Origin: Chloroflexota bacterium
GTDB taxonomy: Bacteria > Chloroflexota > Limnocylindria > Limnocylindrales > CSP1-4
NCBI GenBank assembly: GCA_029858845.1
Contig: JAOUEG010000038.1
Span: 1-11,081 of the forward strand
Reading direction: 5' to 3'
Length of the DNA: 11,081 bases
Shown piece after piece: positions 5,760 to 11,081 of this stretch; position 1 is the first letter of the stretch, and every line of letters begins with the position of its first letter. The position numbers were made by a program, and so were the translations under genes. The notes under the pieces were generated by a model, which made no database searches, was not told the DNA's origin, and saw only the letters and a list, made by a program, of their open reading frames with translations.

Positions 5760-7244
5760 TCAGAGCCGGTGGAATGTCGGCGCGAGAGCTGGATACAGGT
5801 CGCGGTAGCGTTCGTGGGCCATCGCGTAGCGCGCCCGATCGGCGCCCGGGCTCGCCGCAGGCGTCACGACGACCAGCGCTTCGGCCGCGTCGACAACCTC
5901 CTCGTACCACCCGGCTCCGACGGCAGCCAGGATGGCGGCCCCGAACGCCGCGCCCTCGGTCGTGCTGACGGTGGCGACCTCGCTGTCGAGCACGTCCGCC
6001 AGGATCTGTCGCCAGAGCGCGCTGGCGATCCCGCCGCCGGACGCCCGGACCTGGCTTGGCGCCGGCATCCCGGCGGCGATCATCAGGTCCAGGCCATCAC
6101 GCAGGCCGAAGGCGACACCCTCCAGCACCGCCCGGATCATGTGGCGCCGATCGTGGGTGACGGTCAGGCCGACGAAGGCGCCGCGGGCGAGCGGGTCGGG
6201 GTACGGACTGCGTTCGCCGGTCAGGTAGGGGAGGAAGAGCAGGCCGTCACTGCCGGCCGGGACCATCTCCGCTTCGCGGGTCAGGTCTCCGTAGCCGACC
6301 CCCGGGGCGAGCGCGTCGCGGAACCAGCGCAGGCTCCCGGCGGCCGACAGCATCACGGTCATCAAGTGCCAGCGACCGGGGACGGCATGGCAGAACGCAT
6401 GCACCTGGCCGCGCGGGTCCCGGAGTGGCGCATCCGTGGTCGCGAAGACCACGCCGGACGTCCCCAGAGAGAGCGCCACGATGCCGGGCGAGACGGCCGC
6501 GACGCCGACCGCATTGGCCGACTGATCGCCGCCGCCGGCCACGACCGGCGTCCCGGCACGAAGACCGGTTGCCGCAGCGGCGTCCGCGGTCAGTGACCCG
6601 GTGATCTCGGGCCCCTCGAACGTCCGGGGCATCCATCCGGGGTCGATGCCGAGGGCCTCGAGGATCTCCCCCGACCAGTCGCGTGCCGCAAGGTCGAACA
6701 GCAACGTTCCCGCTCCGTCCGCCTTGTCCAGCGCGTACTCGCCCGTGAGGCAGAGGCGGACGTAGTCCTTCGGCAACAGGACGTGGGCGATGCGGCGCCA
6801 CACGTCCGGCTCGTGGTCGCGTACCCACAGGAGTTTGGGCGCCGTGAAGCCCGGCAGTGCATCGTTGCCGCTGATCGCGATGAGTCGCTCCGGTCCGATG
6901 GCTCGCCGGATCTCGTCGCACGCTTCGCCGGTGCGCTGGTCGTTCCAGAGGATGGCGGGGCGCAGGACCTTGCCCGCGTCGTCAAGCAGGACCAGGCCGT
7001 GCATCTGGCCGGTCAGCCCGACGGCGACGACGTCGGAGCCTGCGACGCCCGCGGTCGCCAGCACGGACCGGATGGCCGCCACCGTGCCGTCCCACCAGAG
7101 GCCGGGATCCTGCTCGCTCCAGAGCGGCCGGGGCACGTCGTAGCCGTACTCGGAAAGGCCGATCCCGACGACGCTGCCGGACGCGTCGACGAGGACCGCC
7201 TTCGTGGCGGTCGTCGAGCTGTCGATCCCGATGACGTAGGTCAT
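5760..7244 (-). CDS. xylB: Xylulokinase
   Basis: This encodes a 494-residue cytosolic FGGY-family kinase that phosphorylates D-xylulose with ATP to D-xylulose 5-phosphate, feeding the pentose phosphate pathway. The N-terminal phosphate-binding strand is IGIDSSTTATKAVL (5-18). The xylulokinase motif GLTGQMHG (76-83) is followed by ILWNDQRT (98-105) and DKADGAGTLLFD (173-184). The second domain opens with GGGDQSANAVG (237-247), where D240 is the expected catalytic base, then LSLGTSGVV (258-266) and the C-terminal ASGGGIAS...W signature (401-411). The length is normal for the family. The ATG at 7244 is chosen because the FGGY fold begins there; the open frame continues about 170 codons further upstream, but that part is only the other frame of xylA. 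The start is 4 bp after the xylA stop with little Shine-Dalgarno sequence, so translation is probably coupled to xylA. Confidence 0.95.
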   Translation of the reverse strand: MTYVIGIDSSTTATKAVLVDASGSVVGIGLSEYGYDVPRPLWSEQDPGLWWDGTVAAIRSVLATAGVAGSDVVAVGLTGQMHGLVLLDDAGKVLRPAILWNDQRTGEACDEIRRAIGPERLIAISGNDALPGFTAPKLLWVRDHEPDVWRRIAHVLLPKDYVRLCLTGEYALDKADGAGTLLFDLAARDWSGEILEALGIDPGWMPRTFEGPEITGSLTADAAAATGLRAGTPVVAGGGDQSANAVGVAAVSPGIVALSLGTSGVVFATTDAPLRDPRGQVHAFCHAVPGRWHLMTVMLSAAGSLRWFRDALAPGVGYGDLTREAEMVPAGSDGLLFLPYLTGERSPYPDPLARGAFVGLTVTHDRRHMIRAVLEGVAFGLRDGLDLMIAAGMPAPSQVRASGGGIASALWRQILADVLDSEVATVSTTEGAAFGAAILAAVGAGWYEEVVDAAEALVVVTPAASPGADRARYAMAHERYRDLYPALAPTFHRL

Positions 7245-7248
7245 CGGA

Positions 7249-8586
7249 TCAGCGGTCGACGGCCCAGATGTGCCGGTTGACGAGGTTCTCCAGTCGTTCC
7301 TGGCTGCCCGAGGCGCGGCGCGGCTCGATGCTGCCGTCGGCGACGCGTGCCTCCAGCTCCGCGAGCGTGAGAGAGCCGCCGAGGATGGCGCTCCCGAGGT
7401 CGCCCTGCCAACCGGCGTAGCGCGCCTCGCGCAGTCGCTCCAGCTCGCCGGACTCCAGCATGTCCGCGGCTGCGAGCAACGCCATGGCCAGCGTATCCAG
7501 GCCACCGATGTGCGCGTGGAACAGGTCGATCCGATCGGTGCTCTGGCGCCGAAGCTTGGCGTCGAAGTTGAACCCGCCCGGAGCGATGCCCCCGCTCCGC
7601 AGGATCTCGTACAGCGGCAGCGTGAGGTCCTCGACCGAGTTCGGGAACTGGTCGGTGTCCCAGCCGTTCTGCGGGTCGCCACGGTTGGCGTCGATGCTGC
7701 CGAGCATCCCGGTCGCGGCCGCGACGGCGACCTCGTGATGGAAGCTGTGTCCGGCAAGCGTGGCGTGGTTGGCCTCGATGTTGGCGCGGTACTCGCCTTC
7801 GAGGCCGTGCCGGACGAGGAAGCCGAGCACGGTCGCCACGTCGTAGTCGTACTGGTGCTTGGTCGGCTCCATCGGCTTCGGCTCGATGAGCAGCTGGCCC
7901 GTGAAACCGATGCGGTGCTTGTGCTCGGCGACCAGATGCAGGAAGCGAGCGAACTGGTCGCCCTCGCGCGTGAGGTCCGTGTTCAGGAGGGTGTCGTAGC
8001 CCTCACGCCCGCCCCACAGGACGTAGTTCTCACCGCCGAGCCGCTGCGTGACCTCGAGCATGTGCTTGACCTGCGCCGCGGCGTAGGCGAACACCTCGGG
8101 GTCAGGGTTGGTCGCGGCTCCGGCCTGATAGCGGGGATTCGTGAACAGGTTGGCCGTTCCCCACAGGAGTCGGACGCCCGTGCGCTCCTGGTAGGCGGCG
8201 GCGTCGTCGGCCAGCGCGTCGAGGTTCGAGCGGAACTCCGCGAAGGTCCGGCCCTCCGGAGCCACGTCGCGATCGTGGAAGCAGTAGAACGGCGCGCCGA
8301 GCTTGGTGAAGAACTCGAACGCGACCGCCATCTTGCGGCGGGCAGCGTCCATCTCGTCGTCCGTCCCAGCGAGCCACGGGCGGTCGAGGGTGCCCGCCCC
8401 GAACATGTCCGTTCCCGGCCAGGCGAACGAGTGCCAGAAGCAGACACCGGGGCGCAGGTGATCCTCCATGCGCTTGCCGAGCACCAGGCGATCCGGCTCG
8501 TAGACCTTGTAGGCGAGGGGGTTCGTGGAGCCGAGTCCCTCGAACCGGATCGGACCGGTCACCTCGGTGAAGAAGTCCTCGCTCAT
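7249..8586 (-). CDS. xylA: Xylose isomerase (class II)
   Basis: This encodes a 445-residue cytosolic metal-dependent enzyme converting D-xylose to D-xylulose. The length places it in the long class II group (about 440) rather than the class I group (about 390). Catalytic and metal-binding residues are in order: H104 and D107 (FHDRD), W142, E235 and K237 (IEPKPMEPTKHQYD), E271 and H274 (EANHATLAGH), D299 (SIDANRGD), D310 and D312 (WDTD), and D342 (FNFDAK). The ATG at 8586 is chosen for AGGAGG 7 bases upstream and the class II N-terminus; the open frame before it crosses the operator. It is the first gene of xylAB. The TTTG-N13-CAAA dyad centred about 80 bp upstream of the start suggests repression by the ROK regulator and induction by xylose. 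Confidence 0.97.
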   Translation of the reverse strand: MSEDFFTEVTGPIRFEGLGSTNPLAYKVYEPDRLVLGKRMEDHLRPGVCFWHSFAWPGTDMFGAGTLDRPWLAGTDDEMDAARRKMAVAFEFFTKLGAPFYCFHDRDVAPEGRTFAEFRSNLDALADDAAAYQERTGVRLLWGTANLFTNPRYQAGAATNPDPEVFAYAAAQVKHMLEVTQRLGGENYVLWGGREGYDTLLNTDLTREGDQFARFLHLVAEHKHRIGFTGQLLIEPKPMEPTKHQYDYDVATVLGFLVRHGLEGEYRANIEANHATLAGHSFHHEVAVAAATGMLGSIDANRGDPQNGWDTDQFPNSVEDLTLPLYEILRSGGIAPGGFNFDAKLRRQSTDRIDLFHAHIGGLDTLAMALLAAADMLESGELERLREARYAGWQGDLGSAILGGSLTLAELEARVADGSIEPRRASGSQERLENLVNRHIWAVDR

Positions 8587-8656
8587 CTGGAACCTCCTGC
8601 CTGGATCGCGCCGCCGGGCGCCGTCGGATGCCGTGGGGACGAGCGTACCACCGATA

Positions 8657-8677
8657 TTTGTTCGAGAGAAGCACAAA
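8657..8677. promoter_or_regulatory. Putative XylR (ROK) operator, copy 2, at xylA
   Basis: The dyad TTTGT (8657-8661), 11 bases, ACAAA (8673-8677) has a further C/G pair inside (8663/8671) and a central GAGAG (8664-8668). It lies 71 bp upstream of the xylA start in the 117-bp gap after the SDR gene. It is the better of the two dyads and shares 16 of 21 positions with the copy at xylR. Apart from this dyad, no other recognisable element was found in the gap; the xylA promoter hexamers are not clear. Confidence 0.62.
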
Positions 8678-8703
8678 CCGTTCGGCCGATGGCGTCGAAG
8701 GGA

Positions 8704-9714
8704 TCAGCCAGGCCCGTCCAATTGGTGCACTCGGTCGGGCAGGGGGTCGGCGGCGCCCGTCCGTTCCACGACGAGGTCCCACAGGCGCCGGCGATCGGCG
8801 GCGGAGAGCCTTGTCAGCGGCGCGCGGTCGAACGGTCGCGGGCGGCGATCCAGGAACAGGCCCCCGCTCAGCCCGCCCGCCCTCGGGTCCGTCGCCAGCC
8901 AGACGATCGTGTCCGCGCCCTCGGCAGGGCTGCGCAGCACCGGCCCCATGAGGCGGTAGAAGGCGGGCAGGGTCTCCGCGAGACCGGGCGTATCAGACCA
9001 GCCCGGATGCATGGCGTTGATCGTCAGGTCCGAACCCACTGCGGCCAGCCGTCGAGCCCACTCGCGCATCAGGGCGGTCTGGGCGCGTTTGGCCCTGGCG
9101 TAGGCGCGCGGCCCTGAGAACGGCCCCTCCTCGTAGTCGAGGTCGTCCAGCGGCAGGGTCTGCCAGTACATCCCGCCCGACGTGATCGCGATGACGCGCG
9201 CCCCGCCGGTCCGTTCCAACAGGGGCCGCAGGCCGTCTATCAGCACGAACGGCCCCACGACCATCGTCGCCAGGGTGGCCTCGATGCCGTCCGCGGTCTC
9301 ACGGCGGTCGGGAAAGATCGCGCCGGCGTTGTCGACGAGAACGTCGAGCCGCGGCTCCTCTTCCAGGATGGTCGCGACCGCGGCTCGCACCGAATCGAGC
9401 AGGCCCATGTCGGCGACCACGATCCGGAATCGATCCTCGCCGTGTTCCGCGACCAGCTCGTCCCGCACTCGCGCCAGCCGTTCCTCACTGCGCCCGACGA
9501 GGATCAGGCGGGCTCCGGCCGACGCCAGCGCGTCCGCCGTGGCCCGCCCGAGACCGGACGTGGGGCCCGTGATCAGAACGGTCTTGCCCGTCATCGAGCC
9601 ATCCGCGGGGGTGTTCCAGCCGAATAGAATGCGACGGACCACGAAGCCGACCCGGGTGAAGCTCCCGACGAATGTCAGCTCGAGGAGCCCGTCCAGCAGC
9701 GATCTGATATCCAC
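8704..9714 (-). CDS. DHRS12-like short-chain dehydrogenase/reductase
   Basis: This encodes a 336-residue NAD(P)-dependent oxidoreductase of the SDR family. An N-terminal extension (1-40: LLELTFVGSFTRVGFVVRRI) precedes the Rossmann fold and may be amphipathic or membrane-contacting. The cofactor motif is TGPTSGLG (49-56), the NAG motif is at 129-131, the catalytic serine is S179 (ITSGGM), and Y205/K209 form the YxxxK. Stretches SGGM, AMHPGWSDTPG (234-244), GADTIVWLA (266-274) and SGGLFLDRRP follow the DHRS12 (SDR40C) pattern. The GTG at 9714 is chosen because AAAGGA lies 5-6 bases upstream and it keeps the DHRS12-type N-terminus; the ATG at residue 41 has no ribosome-binding site. It is divergent from the SRPBCC gene across 59 bp and upstream of xylA on the same strand, but the xylA operator in between argues for a separate unit. 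Substrate is unknown; a lipid or hydrophobic compound is a guess. Confidence 0.88.
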   Translation of the reverse strand: MDIRSLLDGLLELTFVGSFTRVGFVVRRILFGWNTPADGSMTGKTVLITGPTSGLGRATADALASAGARLILVGRSEERLARVRDELVAEHGEDRFRIVVADMGLLDSVRAAVATILEEEPRLDVLVDNAGAIFPDRRETADGIEATLATMVVGPFVLIDGLRPLLERTGGARVIAITSGGMYWQTLPLDDLDYEEGPFSGPRAYARAKRAQTALMREWARRLAAVGSDLTINAMHPGWSDTPGLAETLPAFYRLMGPVLRSPAEGADTIVWLATDPRAGGLSGGLFLDRRPRPFDRAPLTRLSAADRRRLWDLVVERTGAADPLPDRVHQLDGPG

Positions 9715-9726
9715 GGTCGTCCTTTC

Positions 9727-9737
9727 GCGTGACACGC
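9727..9737. promoter_or_regulatory. Short palindrome in the SDR/SRPBCC divergent gap
   Basis: GCGTG-A-CACGC is an 11-bp perfect inverted repeat within the 59-bp region between two divergent starts. It could be an operator shared by both genes, but it is short and G/C-rich, so chance is a real possibility. No promoter hexamers were recognisable in this gap. Confidence 0.25.
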
Positions 9738-9773
9738 AGGGACGGATGACCGCCCTCGAGCTGGAGCACCGAG

Positions 9774-10226
9774 ATGACAAAGCTACACGAACGAATCGAA
9801 ACGAACCTTCCCGTCGATGAGGCCTTCGCGTACATCGCCGACTTCGCGAACTCGAGCCAGTGGGATCCCGGTGTCGACACGTCCGAGCGGATCGACGACG
9901 GACCCGTGGGCCTCGGTGCTCGCTACCGCCTCGGCGTGCGTATCCGGGACCGGGTGGCTCCGATGGAGTACCGGATCACGACCTGGGAGCCGACGTCGCG
10001 CGTCGTGCTCACGGGCGAGGGATCGGGCGTGTCGGCCGTGGACGAGATCCAGTTTGAGAAGACCGCGACCGGAACGGCGATCGAATACACGGCGGACATC
10101 CGCCTCGGCGGCTGGATGCGGCTTATCCAACCGTTCGTCGGTGGGGCGTTCGAGAAGATCGCCAAGGACGCGCTCGATGGGATGCAGCGAGCGCTTGACG
10201 AGCGTGCCGAGGCCGAGGCCGGCTGA
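9774..10226 (+). CDS. SRPBCC-superfamily protein (polyketide cyclase/dehydrase-like)
   Basis: This encodes a 150-residue soluble protein with the helix-grip (START/Bet v 1-like) architecture. It opens with a beta strand (HERIETNLPVDEAFAYIADFANSSQWDPGV), a family hallmark with an invariant-like Trp after the helix. Beta strands follow through about residue 122, and it ends in a long C-terminal helix (about 124-147) that lines the hydrophobic pocket. Such proteins bind or act on hydrophobic ligands such as lipids, sterols or polyketides; no catalytic residues can be named from sequence alone. The ATG at 9774 has GGAG 7 bases upstream. Its stop overlaps the start of the next gene by one base (TGATG), so the two are translationally coupled and probably act on the same pathway. 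Confidence 0.82.
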   Translation: MTKLHERIETNLPVDEAFAYIADFANSSQWDPGVDTSERIDDGPVGLGARYRLGVRIRDRVAPMEYRITTWEPTSRVVLTGEGSGVSAVDEIQFEKTATGTAIEYTADIRLGGWMRLIQPFVGGAFEKIAKDALDGMQRALDERAEAEAG

Positions 10227-11081
10227 TGACCGCACCGATGCGCGTTGCCGTCGTCGGATCCGGCGTCAGTGGTCTGACCGCCGCGTTCGCGCTGCGCCGG
10301 GACGGTCACGACGTGACCGTGTTCGAGGGTCACGCAACGCCCGGGGGCCATGTCGCCACGGTGACCGTTGACGCACCATCCGGGCCGCTCAACGTGGATA
10401 CCGGGTTCATCGTCTACAACGAGCCGACCTACCCGCGGCTCGTCGAGCTGTTCGCCGAGCTCGGCGTGGAGACACAGGCCAGCGACATGTCGTTCGCGTC
10501 GGCTTGCCGGTCCTGCGACGTCGAGTTCGGGTCACGCGGCGCCCGTGGCTTCTTCGCCCAGCCTGGACTGGCCGTCCGACCGTCGTATCTGCGCATGTTC
10601 CCGGACATCCTCCGCTTCTACCGCGATGCCCGGGCGATCCTCGATGCCCCGGTGCCCACCGGCATGACCCTGGGCGAGTATCTGGGCGACCGTGGATTCG
10701 GAGCCTCCTTCCGCGACCACTTCCTCGTCCCGGTTACCGCCGCGGTCTGGTCCACGGCCCCGGGGCGAACCCTCGAGTACCCGGTCGACTACCTGCTCCG
10801 GTTCCTGGACAACCACGGCCTGATCGGCGTTGGGCGCGCGCTGCCGTGGCGGACGGTGACCGGCGGATCTCGAACCTACGTGGATCGTCTCATCGCGACC
10901 CTGGCGCCGGGTGCCGTACGCACCGGTGACCCCGTCGCGGCCGTCACCCGGGAGCAGGACGGACCGGCGATCCTGACCGCGGCCGGCCGGCGCGACCGGT
11001 TCGACGCTGTCGTGATGGCCACGCACGCCGACGATGCTCTGGCCTTGATGCACGATGCCGACGCCGCTGAGCGGACGGCCC
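10226..11081 (+). CDS. FAD-dependent oxidoreductase, COG2907/flavin amine oxidase type (cut by the right edge)
   Basis: The first 285 codons are present; the family is usually about 420-450 residues, so roughly two-thirds is seen. The N-terminal FAD-binding dinucleotide motif VVGSGVSGLTAAFAL (9-23) is followed by the acidic end of beta-2 (VFEGH) and GGH (43-45). Then come the family-typical stretches DTGFIVYNEPTYP, LFAELGVETQASDMSF, FRDHFLVPVTAAVWS, LRFLDNHGL and WRTVTGGSRTYV. The last resembles the segment that contacts FAD and substrate in COG2907 proteins, annotated as NAD/FAD-binding or flavin-containing amine oxidases. The ATG at 10226 overlaps the upstream stop codon by one base. In many bacteria this family sits with DUF1365 and cyclopropane-fatty-acid-synthase-like genes in fatty-acid modification operons, which would lie beyond the window here. 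The substrate is not known from this sequence. Confidence 0.88.
   Translation, partial: MTAPMRVAVVGSGVSGLTAAFALRRDGHDVTVFEGHATPGGHVATVTVDAPSGPLNVDTGFIVYNEPTYPRLVELFAELGVETQASDMSFASACRSCDVEFGSRGARGFFAQPGLAVRPSYLRMFPDILRFYRDARAILDAPVPTGMTLGEYLGDRGFGASFRDHFLVPVTAAVWSTAPGRTLEYPVDYLLRFLDNHGLIGVGRALPWRTVTGGSRTYVDRLIATLAPGAVRTGDPVAAVTREQDGPAILTAAGRRDRFDAVVMATHADDALALMHDADAAERTA

Noticed and set aside
7245..7757. An open frame on the minus strand extends xylB upstream by about 170 codons, giving a 665-residue protein.
   Set aside because: The extension lies within xylA in another frame, is Arg/Ser/Thr-rich as expected for a GC-rich shadow, and the FGGY kinase fold begins exactly at the internal ATG at 7244.
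7270..9117. A 615-codon open frame on the plus strand.
   Set aside because: It is antisense to xylA and the DHRS12-like gene, has no recognisable domain, and crosses the xylA operator region. Long antisense frames are common in GC-rich DNA.
1..11081. CRISPR array, insertion sequence, tRNA/rRNA or a defence or phage system.
   Set aside because: No regular direct repeats, transposase, terminal inverted repeats, RNA gene motifs or defence-type proteins were seen; coding capacity is filled by metabolic and regulatory genes.

Overview
The window is about two-thirds G+C and tightly packed, with GTG starts beside ATG starts and ordinary Shine-Dalgarno sites. A short Gram-positive-style lipoprotein signal on the sugar-binding protein, a ROK-family repressor, a one-domain sugar ABC ATPase and a class II (long) xylose isomerase together suggest a high-GC, non-proteobacterial genome. 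Chloroflexota (Limnocylindria-like) or Actinomycetota are the best guesses; nothing here settles the phylum.

The core (about 0.9-8.7 kb) is a complete D-xylose uptake and catabolism locus. A ROK repressor (xylR, +) is followed by xylF-xylH-xylG (+), which encode a binding lipoprotein, a permease and an ATPase. Facing them on the minus strand is xylA-xylB, encoding xylose isomerase and xylulokinase. The two operons converge on a 46-bp spacer with a hairpin. Xylose is imported by XylFHG, isomerised to xylulose by XylA and phosphorylated to xylulose 5-phosphate by XylB for the pentose phosphate pathway. A matching imperfect dyad, TTTG-N13-CAAA with a shared GAGAG core, lies directly before both xylR and xylA and is probably the XylR operator. 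It is not found before xylF, which instead has a structured leader. A strong GC hairpin separates xylF from xylH.

Left flank (1-775, minus strand): a classical SDR oxidoreductase is followed after 7 bp by the first 20 codons of a Gfo/Idh/MocA-type oxidoreductase that leaves the window. This pair is divergent from xylR and shares its intergenic region, so it may be co-regulated and act on sugars or polyols.

Right flank (8704-11081): a DHRS12-like SDR (minus) is divergent from an SRPBCC protein (+). The SRPBCC gene overlaps, by one base at TGATG, the start of a COG2907-type FAD-dependent oxidoreductase that is cut by the window end. These three look unrelated to xylose use and fit a lipid or small-molecule modification cluster that continues to the right.

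No tRNA, rRNA, CRISPR array, insertion sequence or phage gene was seen. No intergenic gap exceeds about 170 bp. Most of the window is a recognisable catabolic locus; the less ordinary parts are its regulatory architecture and the right-hand oxidoreductase cluster.
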